A stretch of DNA of 34,292 nucleotides from Sulfolobus sp. SCGC AB-777_G06 (GCA_003086555.1 QEFN01000006.1:1-34292), one strand, 5' to 3'; positions 12,607-21,952 are shown, numbered from the stretch's first letter. The notes: generated by a model from the sequence alone, not told the origin. Program-made: numbers and translations.

Positions 12607-12875
12607 TTTACGTAAGGAGGAGCAATTCAGTCATTTGCTAATGCTTTCCAGAGGTTGAGCCAGGCGTGTTAAATCCCTTCTAAGGACGTTAAACCAAGCT
12701 GTGAATGGATCTGTTGTAGAATAGAGCGCAAAAGTCACATGCAATGTTGTATAGCTTATTATATAGCTAATGGCATATCTTAACATAATGTATTCACTAA
12801 ATTTTACAAGAAAATGGGATTTAGCTCTGTTCGAATTCACCGGGTTGTTGAGAGAGGTTGAGAAATAACCTCGTA

Positions 12876-13028
12876 ATGATGATAGGCTTAGGTGAGGACG
12901 AGAGTGTTTATGATAGTAATATCCTCGTCGTAGTTAAAGATAAGACAGACAACGCCATAATGAACGTCATAGAGACCGCACTGAACGTAAACTCAAAGTG
13001 CGACTGCCCGATAAACTTTTACGTGTAA
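12876..13028 (+). pseudogene. Remnant of an MNT-type minimal nucleotidyltransferase
   Basis: A 50-codon frame (MMIGLGEDESVYDSNILVVV) keeps the shape of the MNT active-site region, usually G-S-R-A-x-G followed by S-D-x-D-L-L-V-V. The glycine-serine and aspartate residues are lost (GLGEDESVYDSNILVVV), and the frame stops after CPINFYV, well short of a normal 100-140 aa MNT protein. It lies 6 nt before a HEPN remnant, the usual antitoxin-toxin gene order. Both genes look dead. Confidence 0.55.
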
Positions 13029-13034
13029 TCGAAA

Positions 13035-13375
13035 ATGGAGAAGGTCGATGCCCTCTTAGAAGAGGCGAAAAATGACATAGAGGCCGGTTGTTATAATAAA
13101 GACATTTCAGCCTATTACTTTGCGGTAAGGATGGAAGTCGAGAAATTGACTGATAGGCTTAGGACTATGATACCCAGAAGGGATGACAAGTTGATTAATA
13201 TTTTAAAGTATATGGATATGGACGAGCTATCGAAAGACATGTTCTATTTTGTGAAAGAAGGAAGGACGCGGACTATGGCCGTGAAAGTTTAGGTGAAGAG
13301 GTAGCAGTAAAGTGTTTTGAACTATCAAGGCGTTTAGTGGAAGAAATAAGGAGGATTAGGAGACAAAACATATAG
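13035..13375 (+). pseudogene. Frameshifted HEPN-domain (toxin) gene remnant
   Basis: ATG 13035 opens a HEPN-like protein (MEKVDALLEEAKNDIEAGCY, DISAYYFAVRMEVEKLTDRL) that ends early at 13292. The C-terminal part continues in another frame, ADYGRESLGEEVAVKCFELS then RRLVEEIRRIRRQNI to a TAG at 13373. A frameshift near 13262-13285 thus splits the gene. The family's pattern is four helices with an R-x4-6-H RNase motif; no clear His motif remains. Together with the MNT remnant this is a decayed HEPN/MNT toxin-antitoxin module outside the integrated element, on the chromosomal side of the tRNA. Confidence 0.6.
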
Positions 13376-13674
13376 TCGTAGAGATTTGAAGCTCGTGGCT
13401 TGTATCGTGTGGATGTAATAATAATTAAGTATCGACGATTGCTCAATGAAGTGAAGTCGTGTCAAAAGACGGAAAATGTGTACTCATGGTGCTACTAACC
13501 TAGAATTTCGCATAAGTCTAAGATTTCGTAACGACGTTATTGTGACAAGCTAGCGTAATGACTAGAGAATGAACGCGAAGTAATATCTCGGAAAGACTCT
13601 TACTCAACATTCTAGGCATGAACATACCAGTTCAGCTGATCATGAACAATGTTTACGTAAAAAGTTTCTTGAGA
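13376..13674. other. Gene-free decayed stretch
   Basis: There are no frames of coding quality, clear promoters or stable RNA genes. Frequent stops in all frames and its position next to the broken MNT/HEPN genes suggest degraded accessory DNA. Confidence 0.4.
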
Positions 13675-14565
13675 TTAAGATTGCTGTCTGGCTTTCCACA
13701 CCATTGCTGCCGTTTCCAAAATCAACTTCGCTGCTAATACTGAGGTAATCCCGGAGGGGTCAAAAGGAGGCGATACTTCTACAACGTCAAAGCCTACGAC
13801 CCTCTTATCGATTACTAAGGACATTATGTCTAACACTGTGGTAGGGTCTAATCCTTCTGGCTCCGGTGTGGCGACTCCCGGGGCGTAGGAGGGATCGATC
13901 CCGTCCATGTCATACGTAATATACACTTTATTACACTCCTTGAGAGTCGTTACTATTTTTTGTGCAACTTCTCTAACTCCTAACAGCTTTACTTGCTTAG
14001 GTGTGAAGTAACTTATCCCCCTTTCGTTAGCGTATTCGATCTCTTCCCTTGACACAGCCCTAGTCCCTATCTCTATTATTTTTACCCCGTCCTCGGAGAT
14101 CCTCCTCATCACGCACGCGTGGTCATACTTATACCCCATGTAGTCGTCCCTTAAGTCTAAGTGAGCGTCAACACTTACCAAGCAATCGGGTCTTATCCCC
14201 CTAGTAGTACCTATTGTTACGGTGTGCTCTCCTCCTATACCTACGACTACTTTCCCTTTTTCGGCAAAGTAGGAGACTACTTCACTTATTCTCCTCACGT
14301 TCTCTTCATTATTTGAGGGGTGGAGTATTACGTCCCCTACGTCGTTAAATCCTATCTCTCCCATGTCGACTCCGCTCCTTATGGAGTAGAACTCTATGTA
14401 CTGTGCTGTGTCTCTTATCACTGATGGTGCAAACCTAGAGCCGGGTCGGAAGCTACTGGTGGTGTCCATGGGAAGCCCTACGATCACAAAGGGGGATGCG
14501 GGTCTGTTAAACCCCGCAAAGGTTCTGCTGTTCTCGTTGAGAAATAATAGTCTGCTGTCAGCCAT
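13675..14565 (-). CDS. speB: Agmatinase/arginase-family ureohydrolase
   Basis: The 296-residue protein carries all binuclear manganese ligands of the ureohydrolase fold: His114 in GGEHTVTIG, Asp133/His135/Asp137 in VDAHLDLRD, and Asp219/Asp221 in [13 protein letters not shown]. The [17 protein letters not shown] segment and [12 protein letters not shown] fit agmatinase better than arginase. It would hydrolyse agmatine to putrescine and urea in polyamine synthesis, downstream of arginine decarboxylase. The ATG at 14565 has a TATA box 25 nt upstream (CATATAAAC, minus strand), so the message is likely leaderless. It is divergent from glyS with only a 39-bp spacer. Specificity among ureohydrolases is inferred. 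Confidence 0.9.
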   Translation of the reverse strand: MADSRLLFLNENSRTFAGFNRPASPFVIVGLPMDTTSSFRPGSRFAPSVIRDTAQYIEFYSIRSGVDMGEIGFNDVGDVILHPSNNEENVRRISEVVSYFAEKGKVVVGIGGEHTVTIGTTRGIRPDCLVSVDAHLDLRDDYMGYKYDHACVMRRISEDGVKIIEIGTRAVSREEIEYANERGISYFTPKQVKLLGVREVAQKIVTTLKECNKVYITYDMDGIDPSYAPGVATPEPEGLDPTTVLDIMSLVIDKRVVGFDVVEVSPPFDPSGITSVLAAKLILETAAMVWKARQQS

Positions 14566-14574
14566 GAGTAGAAG

Positions 14575-14594
14575 TTTTTTATCCCGTTTATATG
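14575..14594. promoter_or_regulatory. Interleaved divergent promoters of speB and glyS
   Basis: TTTTTATCC (14575-14583) is centred 26 nt before the glyS ATG at 14605. CATATAAAC on the minus strand (14586-14594) is centred 25 nt before the speB ATG at 14565. Both messages would be leaderless, and the two pre-initiation complexes would overlap. Confidence 0.6.
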
Positions 14595-14604
14595 CTTATC
14601 TCGT

Positions 14605-16332
14605 ATGAGTGATCTACAAACTAAGGTAATGGAACTGGCTAGGAGAAGGGGGATATTTTGGTCTTCTTACGAGATCTATGGAGGAGTAGCCGGTCTTTAT
14701 GACATTGGTCCTATAGGTACTAGGATTAAAAACAGGATAGTTGAGTTGTGGAGAAAGTATTTCATAAAAGATAACGCCGAATTCGTGGTCGAGATAGAGA
14801 CTCCCTTAGTGACTCCTTATAAAGTGTTAGAGGCAAGCGGTCATGTGGAAAACTTTACCGACCCTATCGTTGAGTGTACCAAATGCCATAACGTTTACAG
14901 AGCCGACCACCTAATAGAGGAGATGGCTAAGGTGAATGTAGAGGGGTTAAAGCCGTCTGAACTGGACAAGATAATCAGGGAGAAAGGAATAAAGTGCCCT
15001 AAGTGCGGTGGAGAGTTAGGTGAGGTTAGGCTGTTTAACCTCTTATTCGAAACTAACATAGGACCTTACACCGGAAATAAGGGGTTTATAAGACCTGAGA
15101 CGGCACAAGGCATGTTCACCTCCTTTAAGAGGGTTTATGAGTCCTTTAGGCAGAGGCTTCCCTTGGGGATCGCACAAGTGGGTAGAGTAGGGAGGAATGA
15201 GATCTCGCCGCGACAAGGTCTGATAAGGATGAGGGAGTTCACCATAATGGAAGTGGAGTTCTTTTTTGACCCTGAGTCACTTGGTGAAGTTCCCCTAGAT
15301 AAGGTAGGAGAGCTTAGTGTCAATATCCTCAGGGGAGAAGAAAAGGTTAAAGGAGAGAAGCCCGTGCAATTTAAACTCCGTGAGGCTGTGGAAGAGAAGG
15401 TAATATTAAACCCGTGGATGGCGTATTGGATGGGAGTTGCTACTAAGTTCGTCTCCGCCCTCGGTATACCTCAATCTTCTACGTATTTTGAAGAGAAACT
15501 GCCTCATGAGAGGGCTCACTACTCGAAGCAGACCTTCGATCAAATGGTTTTAATAGGGGAAGAAAAGGTAGAGATTTCGGGGCATGCTTATAGATCTGAT
15601 TACGACTTATCGAGGCATATGAAGTTTAGCGGGCAGGACTTGACGGTGTTCAAAAAATATGATACGCCCAAAATAATAAAGAAGAAGACCGTAATAATTA
15701 ATAGGGACGAACTTAACAAGGAAGGGAAGGAGTTCGTAAAGACTTTTATGCAGTTTATAAACGGTAAGTCGCCAGAGGAAATCGAGGAAATGATTAATAA
15801 AGGGGTGAAAGTTAATGACAGAGAGATATCGAAATACGTTAAGGTTCTTGAGAGAGAAGAAAAGGTTAGTGGAGCCCACTTTATTCCGCACGTAGTGGAA
15901 CCGTCTTTCGGAGTCGAGAGGTGTTTATACTTAACAGTACTTAACGCATATAAGGAAAAAGAGGGTAGGATTGTCTTGTCATTACCAAAGCAGCTCGCCC
16001 CATACGACCTCGCTGTGTTCCCATTGCTTGAAAGAGACGAGTTAATTAAGAAGGCTAAAGAGATCTATAATCATTTACAAGAAAAGTATGATGTTATCTA
16101 CGACGATGTAGGGAGTATAGGGAAAAGGTATGCTAGAGTGGATGAGATCGGAGTACCTTACTCTATTACTGTAGACCCTACTACACTACTTGATAATACG
16201 GTAACTATAAGGGATAGAGACACGTGGAATCAAATAAGGGTTGAGATTGAAAGGCTTGATGAGGTAATAGAAAAACTGTTCAAAGGTGAAGAGTTTAATA
16301 AGTTAGGAAGAGTAGTTGATAATAATGAGTAA
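14605..16332 (+). CDS. glyS: Glycyl-tRNA synthetase (class II, alpha2)
   Basis: The 575-residue protein is of archaeal/eukaryotic type. It has the N-terminal [19 protein letters not shown], a CxxC...CxxC zinc module (CTKCHNVY and CPKCGG), motif 2 region [21 protein letters not shown] with [11 protein letters not shown], motif 3 region [13 protein letters not shown], and a C-terminal anticodon-binding domain starting near [12 protein letters not shown]. It charges tRNA-Gly in the cytoplasm. It starts at ATG 14605 with a TATA box 26 nt upstream. It leads a rightward run of small conserved genes, and its stop lies 8 nt after the start codon of the next gene. Confidence 0.97.
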   Translation: MSDLQTKVMELARRRGIFWSSYEIYGGVAGLYDIGPIGTRIKNRIVELWRKYFIKDNAEFVVEIETPLVTPYKVLEASGHVENFTDPIVECTKCHNVYRADHLIEEMAKVNVEGLKPSELDKIIREKGIKCPKCGGELGEVRLFNLLFETNIGPYTGNKGFIRPETAQGMFTSFKRVYESFRQRLPLGIAQVGRVGRNEISPRQGLIRMREFTIMEVEFFFDPESLGEVPLDKVGELSVNILRGEEKVKGEKPVQFKLREAVEEKVILNPWMAYWMGVATKFVSALGIPQSSTYFEEKLPHERAHYSKQTFDQMVLIGEEKVEISGHAYRSDYDLSRHMKFSGQDLTVFKKYDTPKIIKKKTVIINRDELNKEGKEFVKTFMQFINGKSPEEIEEMINKGVKVNDREISKYVKVLEREEKVSGAHFIPHVVEPSFGVERCLYLTVLNAYKEKEGRIVLSLPKQLAPYDLAVFPLLERDELIKKAKEIYNHLQEKYDVIYDDVGSIGKRYARVDEIGVPYSITVDPTTLLDNTVTIRDRDTWNQIRVEIERLDEVIEKLFKGEEFNKLGRVVDNNE

Positions 16333-16690
16333 GGAGCAACCAGATAAGGCTGAGCAGGAGGAAGAGAAAAAGGTAGACGTAAAGTCATTAGTTAGTATTA
16401 TACCTCCTGCGTCAGCCCTAAAGAAAAATACTAAACAAATTAAGGAAAAGAGAGTTAAAATGAAGAAGAGGGCTGATATAGACCAAGGATTAATACTGAT
16501 GTCTGCTAAACTGGCTAAAGAGCTGAACATTAAGGATGAGGCTGAAGTTTCGGTAAAAGGTAGGAGAAGCAAATTTAAGGTTATTATTCAGGACGGGTTA
16601 CCTGACAACGAGATCTGGGGTAACGCAGAGGATATGCTGAAGCTGGGATTAGAAGATAATAGTACGGTGAGCGTTAGGGCGGTTCAATGA
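16325..16690 (+). CDS. Conserved small protein with psi-barrel-like C-terminus
   Basis: ATG 16325 ([16 protein letters not shown]) is preferred over the ATG at 16316 because no extra conserved-looking sequence is added. The protein has about 121 residues: a charged, disordered N-terminus, a basic segment ([17 protein letters not shown]), and a beta-rich C-terminal half ([52 protein letters not shown]). That C-terminal pattern resembles the double-psi beta-barrel of CDC48-N or molybdopterin-dinucleotide-binding domains, but this is only a pattern match. It overlaps glyS by 8 nt and the next gene by 4 nt, so it is part of the glyS operon. Function unknown. Confidence 0.65.
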   Translation: MSKEQPDKAEQEEEKKVDVKSLVSIIPPASALKKNTKQIKEKRVKMKKRADIDQGLILMSAKLAKELNIKDEAEVSVKGRRSKFKVIIQDGLPDNEIWGNAEDMLKLGLEDNSTVSVRAVQ

Positions 16691-17085
16691 ATGAGAGCGA
16701 AATCGAAATAGAAAGGGTTTTACTTCATTTCGAGCAAGTAGTAGAGGAGTACCATCTCACCTTAGAGGAGCTTGAGAATTACTTAACGTTCCCGGAAATC
16801 GAACAAGAGAAGTTGGAGAAATTATTAAGGAGGCTGAGGAGGAATAGGAGACAATTGCTTAACGGGATTCAGGTTATAGTTAACCACGTCAATAACGTGA
16901 CGAATAACAAAATGAAGGAGGAAGCATTAGGGCTCTTAAACTATTTCTATATAGTCGGGCTTAACGACGATGAAAAAGCTTTGATAAAAGCTAAAGAAAA
17001 AGATACGAATCTAGCTGAAGAAATAAATAGAGACCTAGAAATTGTATCTAAAATACGTTCATTAATTTTGAAATTCGTTTATTAA
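16687..17085 (+). CDS. Conserved helical protein of unknown function (132 aa)
   Basis: An ATGA overlap joins it to the preceding gene. The protein is nearly all helix, with acidic N-terminal helices (ESEIEIERVLLHFEQVVEEY) and a basic central segment (KLEKLLRRLRRNRRQLLNG). No membrane helix or known motif is visible. Operon position suggests co-expression with glyS and the PhoU-like gene. I do not recognise the family. Confidence 0.6.
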   Translation: MNESEIEIERVLLHFEQVVEEYHLTLEELENYLTFPEIEQEKLEKLLRRLRRNRRQLLNGIQVIVNHVNNVTNNKMKEEALGLLNYFYIVGLNDDEKALIKAKEKDTNLAEEINRDLEIVSKIRSLILKFVY

Positions 17086-17110
17086 CCATGACAACACCTC
17101 TATCATAGCA

Positions 17111-17743
17111 ATGGGTGTTCCTGAACTTAACATTGAAGAACAGATACAAAGCATGACTAACTCGATATTAGACCAACTTAGGATACTATACCAGCAATTT
17201 ACAGAAAGTAATGTGAACCACATGCAAGCCTATTCTAAGATAGACGGTATAAAGTCTTCAGTAGAGGATTTAAGATATAAAATAGGAGAGTATGTGCTCA
17301 AAGTAAGCGAGGGTTTGCTTTACAGTAATTTGTATTTAGATATTATAATGCAACTCGAAAAAGTCTCACAAAATATAGGTGCAGCATCATACAGATTCGG
17401 TGTGCTAATCAGCAGAGTAAAAAGCCAAGACCATATCTTATTGAACTTATCAATATCGATGGTTGAAAAACTAATTGCAGCTACTACGAACCTTATAGAG
17501 TCCGTTAGATTACTATCTGTTAATGCTAAGAAGTCCTCGGAAAAGGCTAGGAATGTAATAAAAATAGAGGAAGAGATCGATGACCTTTATAGGAATTTTG
17601 AGCTGAAACTATTTGAAAAACAAAACGGAGATATGGCGTTTTTAATGTTAAGTAAGGACGTAGCAGACAGACTCGAGGATTGCGCGGATTTGCTCAGGGA
17701 CGCAGCTAATGATATAATGTACTTGAGCTTTTTAAGGGAGTAA
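17111..17743 (+). CDS. PhoU-like (DUF47-type) helical-bundle protein
   Basis: The 210-residue all-helical protein has the repeat of PhoU/DUF47 three-helix bundles: AYSKIDGIKSSVEDLRYKIG, NARNVIKIEEEIDDLYRNFE (the E-E-x-x-D motif that binds metals in PhoU) and SKDVADRLEDCADLLRDAAN with the E-D-x-A-D pattern. Members bind metal ions and act with phosphate transporters; archaeal DUF47 proteins often sit beside Pit-type transporters, but none is next to this one. It is followed after 4 nt by the splicing endonuclease gene. Confidence 0.75.
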   Translation: MGVPELNIEEQIQSMTNSILDQLRILYQQFTESNVNHMQAYSKIDGIKSSVEDLRYKIGEYVLKVSEGLLYSNLYLDIIMQLEKVSQNIGAASYRFGVLISRVKSQDHILLNLSISMVEKLIAATTNLIESVRLLSVNAKKSSEKARNVIKIEEEIDDLYRNFELKLFEKQNGDMAFLMLSKDVADRLEDCADLLRDAANDIMYLSFLRE

Positions 17744-17747
17744 AAAT

Positions 17748-18308
17748 ATGGCGCCCAAAGGAAGATTGGTGAAGGATAAAGTCATTATCGAGAATGTGGA
17801 AGAAGCCAGAGAAGTTTATAGGATGGGTTATTACGGCAAACCGTTAGATATATCTAAGCCTAAAAGTCCTGAAGATATAAAAAGTCCCTTGATTTTGTCG
17901 ATAATAGAAGCTACCTATCTTTTAAAGAAAGGTTTAATAAGCGTTTACACAAACGTTGACAGTGCTGAAAAGAACTTTACTTACGACGAATTATACAATT
18001 TGGGAACTACTTTACTACCTCGGTTTAATATTCTTTACACCGTTTATGAGGATCTGAGGGACAAGAATTACGTGGTTAGATCAGGTATAAAGTATGGGGC
18101 GGACTTCGCAGTTTATAATATAGGACCGGGGATCGAACATGCTCCTTACTTGATCATAACTCTCAGAGAAGACGAGGAGATCTCACCGAACGAGATTTTA
18201 GGCTTCGGTAGGGTATCTCACAGCACTAGGAAAGAACTTATACTGGGTATTGTAAATCCCGTCACGAGGAATATTAGGTACATAATATTTAAATGGCTGA
18301 AAATCTAA
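17748..18308 (+). CDS. endA: tRNA-splicing endonuclease, catalytic subunit
   Basis: The 186-residue protein has the catalytic triad of archaeal EndA: Tyr123 in GADFAVYN, His131 in IEHAPYLII, and Lys162 in STRKELILG. It cuts bulge-helix-bulge structures in pre-tRNA and pre-rRNA. Crenarchaeal enzymes are alpha2-beta2 heterotetramers with relaxed substrate choice, so a separate structural subunit should be encoded elsewhere. This fits the presence of a tRNA-Glu with an intron outside the anticodon loop in the same window. The length matches the single-domain catalytic subunit. It is translationally close to the PhoU-like gene (4 nt). Confidence 0.95.
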   Translation: MAPKGRLVKDKVIIENVEEAREVYRMGYYGKPLDISKPKSPEDIKSPLILSIIEATYLLKKGLISVYTNVDSAEKNFTYDELYNLGTTLLPRFNILYTVYEDLRDKNYVVRSGIKYGADFAVYNIGPGIEHAPYLIITLREDEEISPNEILGFGRVSHSTRKELILGIVNPVTRNIRYIIFKWLKI

Positions 18309-18341
18309 TTCTAATTTAAATACCTACCGTTAAAAAATTGG

Positions 18342-18743
18342 GTGATTCACGGTTTGAGCGGAAGGGAACTAAGACGTGGCAAACAAGACTTTAATCTCGA
18401 CGAACCTAAACCGATGCCACTAGGTGATAAATGTAATTACTTATGCCCCTTCTTCAGGTGTAATAAAAAGGCTCTGAACATACAGAAGAAGTACATAAAA
18501 GGAACACCTCAAAAAATCGGCTACTGTATGTGGGTAGGGGATGTATGTATCACTGGAGAATGTCAGTATGCGTATTGTGAGAAGAGGGCTTTACTACCTG
18601 GGAACAAGTGCGCGTTTGCGGTTAACAAGAAGAACGGGGATACTGAGGATATGGAGAAAGAGTTGAAAAGGGATGAGTACGACAATAAAGTGAAAGAGCT
18701 TCTATCTAAGAAGTATGGTCGCAAAGACCTTGACTTGTTGTAG
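18342..18743 (+). CDS. Conserved Cys-rich protein (133 aa)
   Basis: It probably starts at GTG 18342, about 24 nt after a TATA box ATTTAAAT (18314-18321), so a leaderless message is likely. Eight cysteines (31, 35, 40, 62, 69, 74, 79, 90) lie in C-x3-C-x4-C and C-x6-C-x4-C-x4-C groups in the first 90 residues, which suggests a zinc or iron-sulphur site. The C-terminal tail is highly charged and helical (DMEKELKRDEYDNKVKELLS). No enzyme family is recognised. Its 3' end overlaps the convergent ubiX gene by 38 bp. Confidence 0.7.
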   Translation: MIHGLSGRELRRGKQDFNLDEPKPMPLGDKCNYLCPFFRCNKKALNIQKKYIKGTPQKIGYCMWVGDVCITGECQYAYCEKRALLPGNKCAFAVNKKNGDTEDMEKELKRDEYDNKVKELLSKKYGRKDLDLL

Positions 18744-19362
18744 ACTTTTCATCCCAATGAGTATATAACTCGTTCTCTATCCCTAACATATCGAGGACTT
18801 TCCCTACTACAAAGTCAATTATATCTTGAATATTTTTAGGATGGTGGTAAAAACCCGGTGAAGCCGGTAAAATAATACCACCGGCTTGAGCTACTTTGAG
18901 AGCATTTTCAAGCTCAATTACCCCTAGTGGTGTTTCCCTCACCAATAGAACTAACCTACCTCTGGTTCTGAGGAAGTTTAAGGCAGTCCTAACTAAAAGG
19001 TTTGAGGCAATACCGGAAGCGATCTCGGCTAAAGTCCTTATACTGCACGGGATTATTGCCATCCCAATAGCCTTTACCGTATGACTTGAACTGGATGGCG
19101 GAGCCTCAATCTGCTCTTCTAAATAAACTGAGAATGAAAATTTCTCGATCTCTGATATAAGATCAATACCGCACTCCTTCTCAGCGACCTTTACGGCACC
19201 TTTCGTGACGATTACCTCTGAGTCAAACCCCATCTCTTTAATGGATTTCAGAAAGCGGATAGCGTATATTGTACCGCTAGCTCCTGAAATACCTGTTATA
19301 ATAAGATTTTTCTTCTTTCTCCAGTCCTCTGTTCTTGCCTCTTTAGCCATTCCCTCACCCAC
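18706..19362 (-). CDS. ubiX: Flavin prenyltransferase UbiX/PAD1
   Basis: The protein has 218 residues from ATG 19362; the start MAKEART at 19350 is as likely. Signature segments are ITGISGASGTIYAIRFL (FMN phosphate loop), SSSSHTVKAIGMAIIPCSIRTLA, ASNLLVRTALNFL, LVLLVRETPLGVIELENALK and GGIILPASPGFYHHPKNI. It attaches dimethylallyl to FMN to make the prenylated flavin needed by UbiD-type decarboxylases; no ubiD lies in this window. It is preceded on the same strand by a TRASH zinc-finger gene that overlaps it by 67 nt, or 55 nt if translation starts at 19350. Confidence 0.95.
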   Translation of the reverse strand: MGEGMAKEARTEDWRKKKNLIITGISGASGTIYAIRFLKSIKEMGFDSEVIVTKGAVKVAEKECGIDLISEIEKFSFSVYLEEQIEAPPSSSSHTVKAIGMAIIPCSIRTLAEIASGIASNLLVRTALNFLRTRGRLVLLVRETPLGVIELENALKVAQAGGIILPASPGFYHHPKNIQDIIDFVVGKVLDMLGIENELYTHWDEKSTTSQGLCDHTS

Positions 19363-19502
19363 ATGTTATAACATTGTTTGCTACAAAAAACCCAAGGTTT
19401 ATTATTACAGCAAGTCTTTACGGTTATTGGTTCTTCATGAATGAACTTACCGCACCAACTGCACCTTAATGCGTTAGTATGAACGTCTAATTGCATTGGC
19501 AT
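19296..19502 (-). CDS. TRASH-type zinc-finger protein (68 aa)
   Basis: C14-x2-C17 in RCSWCGK, C31/C32, and C40-x3-C44 in VFCSKQCYNMW give the TRASH/MYM zinc-binding layout, with a basic helical tail (REWLKRQEQRTGERRK). Such small proteins bind metals and may act as metallochaperones or sensors. It starts at ATG 19502. The frame runs far into ubiX, so part of the tail may be an artefact of the overlap. The alternative is that ubiX starts further downstream. The zinc-finger pattern makes the N-terminal two thirds convincing. Confidence 0.65.
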   Translation of the reverse strand: MPMQLDVHTNALRCSWCGKFIHEEPITVKTCCNNKPWVFCSKQCYNMWVREWLKRQEQRTGERRKILL

Positions 19503-19595
19503 AATTTTATCTCCTGAAAGACTATATTAAATAAGTTTGTTATAATAATAGTATTTAAGTAGATTAATAAGTAGATTAAGTGAGAGTGGGAAACA

Positions 19596-20396
19596 GTGCA
19601 ATCTGATTCAATCCGGATCAAATCGGTCGAGGAAAGTAAGATAAGCAGATACATAATCGAGTACACTATGAAAGATTGGTTAGACCTTATAGAAAATGAT
19701 GTGGTAATAGTTGGAGCCGGACCGTCCGGAATGGCTGCAGCTTATTATTTGGCTAAGGCTGGTCTTAAGACGGTAGTATTCGAGAGAAGACTGAGTTTTG
19801 GTGGGGGTATAGGCGGAGGAGCGATGTTATTCCATAAAATAATCATAGAGAGTCCTGCAGATGAGATACTAAGAGAAATGGGTATCAAGCTGATCAAGGT
19901 GGAAGAGGGGGTATACATAGTAGACACTGCTGAGTTTATGGCTAAATTAGCAGCATCGACAATTTCAGCCGGGGCAAAGATAATTCATGGGATTACCGTA
20001 GATGACGTGATATTCAGGGAGAACCCATTGAGGGTTGCAGGAGTTGCAGTAGAATGGACCGCCACGCAGATGGCGGGCCTTCACGTAGACCCGATTTTCA
20101 TATCAGCAAAGGCTGTAGTTGATGCGACTGGACACGATGCAGAGGTGATCTCTGTGGCCTCACGAAAGATTCCTGAGTTAGGGATTACTATACCTGGTGA
20201 GAAGTCAGCCTACAGTGAGGTAGCTGAAAAGCTAACTGTAGAAAACACGGGTATGGTAGCCCCTGGACTATATGCTACCGGAATGGCAGTGACTGAAGTT
20301 AAAGGTCTACCCAGAATGGGTCCGATATTCGGGGCAATGGTTCTCTCTGGAAGGAAGGTCGCTGAAGATATAATAAGAGACTTGCGTAACTCTTAA
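19596..20396 (+). CDS. thi4: Thiamine thiazole synthase, Thi4 family (archaeal His type)
   Basis: The 266-residue protein starts at a GTG (19596) with a TATA-like GTATTTAAG about 35-40 nt upstream. The dinucleotide-binding loop is [21 protein letters not shown] (36-56), followed by [20 protein letters not shown] and the C-terminal [22 protein letters not shown]. The fungal suicide enzyme has a sulphur-donating cysteine in this region; here the equivalent position in AGLHVDP is His163, as in methanogen Thi4. That implies a true catalyst using NAD, glycine and free sulphide with iron. It makes the thiazole moiety of thiamine. It is divergent from the TRASH/ubiX pair and is followed by rps24e. 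Confidence 0.93.
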   Translation: MQSDSIRIKSVEESKISRYIIEYTMKDWLDLIENDVVIVGAGPSGMAAAYYLAKAGLKTVVFERRLSFGGGIGGGAMLFHKIIIESPADEILREMGIKLIKVEEGVYIVDTAEFMAKLAASTISAGAKIIHGITVDDVIFRENPLRVAGVAVEWTATQMAGLHVDPIFISAKAVVDATGHDAEVISVASRKIPELGITIPGEKSAYSEVAEKLTVENTGMVAPGLYATGMAVTEVKGLPRMGPIFGAMVLSGRKVAEDIIRDLRNS

Positions 20397-20422
20397 AGCC
20401 TTGTTATTATATTTTTACTCCA

Positions 20423-20779
20423 ATGGCACAGCAGTTAAAGATTAAGGTATCGGAGAAGGCTGAAGGGGTAGTGGAAAAAGACATTCAAAATAACGTTTTT
20501 AACAGAAGGGAGTTGACCTTAAAAATATTCCACATAGGTACTGGAACTCCTTCTAGAAAAGAAATAGTATCAGCACTCTCTGCCGTCTATGGTGCAAAAG
20601 AAGACCTAATAGTGGTGAAGAGCGTGGAGACAATTTACGGGGGAGGTATCAGTTTAGTCAGAGTTAACATATACAAAAACAAGGAAGATTTGGAGAAAGT
20701 TGAGCCAAAACACTTAATAGGAAGGGATACTGGGCAAAAAGTGAAGAAAGGTGGTAAGAATGCCGCAAAGCAAGGGTAA
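20423..20779 (+). CDS. rps24e: Ribosomal protein S24e
   Basis: The 118-residue protein contains S24e hallmarks: [47 protein letters not shown] and [20 protein letters not shown]. It is part of the small ribosomal subunit. It leads the operon rps24e, rps27ae, kae1, bud32, XTP pyrophosphatase. A basic tail ([15 protein letters not shown]) overlaps the start of rps27ae by 20 nt. Confidence 0.96.
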   Translation: MAQQLKIKVSEKAEGVVEKDIQNNVFNRRELTLKIFHIGTGTPSRKEIVSALSAVYGAKEDLIVVKSVETIYGGGISLVRVNIYKNKEDLEKVEPKHLIGRDTGQKVKKGGKNAAKQG

Positions 20780-20954
20780 TGAAGGGACTAAGGCGATAGT
20801 AAGAACTTATTATGTGATTGAAAGAGATAAAATTAAGTTGAAGAATAAAAAATGTCCTAGATGCGGAAGCATTATGGCACATCATATGAAGCCCGTAGAG
20901 AGGTGGGCTTGTGGAAAGTGTGGTTACACTGAGTTTTTAGGTAAAGGGAGATGA
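20760..20954 (+). CDS. rps27ae: Ribosomal protein S27ae (zinc-binding)
   Basis: Start chosen at ATG 20760 ([11 protein letters not shown]); an earlier GTG at 20751 is in frame, but GGTGG lies just before the ATG as a ribosome-binding site. The 64-residue protein holds the zinc ribbon C-P-R-C-G ... C-G-K-C-G and the [16 protein letters not shown] signature. Archaeal S27ae lacks the ubiquitin fusion of eukaryotes, as here. It overlaps kae1 by 4 nt (ATGA). Confidence 0.96.
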   Translation: MPQSKGNEGTKAIVRTYYVIERDKIKLKNKKCPRCGSIMAHHMKPVERWACGKCGYTEFLGKGR

Positions 20955-21952
20955 TCGTTTTAGGGATTGAGAGTACAGCTCACACTTTTGGAGTTGGAAT
21001 AGTTCAGGAAGACCAGTCCGGAATCAGGATTTTATCTAACGTAAAGGATACTTTTGTACCGAAAGAAGGTGGAATGAAGCCCTCTGACCTCGGTAAACAT
21101 CACTCTGAAGTAGCCCCTGAAATAGTTAAATTGGCATTAGATAAAGCAGGAGTGAGTATAAAGGACGTTGATTATATTGCTGTAGCTTTAGGACCAGGTA
21201 TAGGACCAGCACTAAGAGTAGGGGCTACAGTAGCGAGAGCTCTAGCTCTAGCTTTCGGTAAAAAGTTAGTACCAGTAAACCACGGGATCGCACACATAGA
21301 AATAGGTAGGTTCACTACAAAAGCTGAAGACCCCCTTATATTATACCTTTCGGGAGGTAATACTATAATCACTGTGTTTGTAGACGGTAGATATAGAGTG
21401 TTCGGGGAAACCCTTGATATAGCCTTGGGAAATATGATGGACGCTTTTGTTAGGGAAGTGGGTCTGGCACCTCCTTACGTAGTTAACGGAGTTCATCAGA
21501 TAGATATTTGCGCGGAGAAGAGCGAAAGGTACATTAAGTTACCTTATGTTGTAAAGGGGCAGGACATGTCTTATTCTGGGTTGTTAACCGCAGCACTAAA
21601 GGCTGTGAAGGAGAATAAGTTAGAAGACGTTTGTTTTAGTTTGAGAGAGAACGCTTTTGACATGCTCTTAGAAGCTACGGAGAGAGCCATAGCGTTAACA
21701 GGAAAGAAAGAGGTATTAATAGTCGGAGGGGTAGCGGCGAGCGTTAGCTTAAGAGAGAAATTAAGGAGGCTTGAAGAAGAGTGGGGGATTACTGTGAAAA
21801 TAGTACCCCCCGAGTACTCAGGGGATAATGGAGCAATGATAGCTTATACTGGATTACTCGCGGCTAAGAGTAATGTAACCGTATCAGTAGAGGAGAGTAT
21901 TGTAAGGCCTAGGTGGAGAATTGACAAAGTTGATATACCATGGAGAGGTTAA
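20951..21952 (+). CDS. kae1: tRNA threonylcarbamoyladenosine synthase component Kae1 (TsaD)
   Basis: The 333-residue protein is of the ASKHA fold with [26 protein letters not shown], the iron-binding [35 protein letters not shown] and [11 protein letters not shown]. Kae1 transfers threonylcarbamoyl to A37 of ANN-reading tRNAs within the KEOPS complex. The kinase Bud32 is encoded directly after it with a 13-nt overlap. In several euryarchaea the two are fused; here they are separate but coupled. Confidence 0.97.
   Translation: MIVLGIESTAHTFGVGIVQEDQSGIRILSNVKDTFVPKEGGMKPSDLGKHHSEVAPEIVKLALDKAGVSIKDVDYIAVALGPGIGPALRVGATVARALALAFGKKLVPVNHGIAHIEIGRFTTKAEDPLILYLSGGNTIITVFVDGRYRVFGETLDIALGNMMDAFVREVGLAPPYVVNGVHQIDICAEKSERYIKLPYVVKGQDMSYSGLLTAALKAVKENKLEDVCFSLRENAFDMLLEATERAIALTGKKEVLIVGGVAASVSLREKLRRLEEEWGITVKIVPPEYSGDNGAMIAYTGLLAAKSNVTVSVEESIVRPRWRIDKVDIPWRG

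Noticed and set aside
12631..12840. Minus-strand 69-codon open frame with hydrophobic stretches.
   Set aside because: It has no promoter or ribosome-binding site and lies in decayed DNA; the plus strand here reads as fragments leading into the MNT remnant.
13385..13404. TTTGAAGCTCGTGGCTTG looks a little like the tRNA-Glu 3' half and might be an att remnant.
   Set aside because: Only short stretches agree, the acceptor and T-stem pairing is lost, and it lies on the chromosomal side of the tRNA.
13431..13444. The 14-mer ATCGACGATTGCTC occurs here and again at 27199-27212.
   Set aside because: About two shared 14-mers are expected by chance in 34 kb, one copy lies inside the TrmB-like coding region, and nothing else in the flanks matches.
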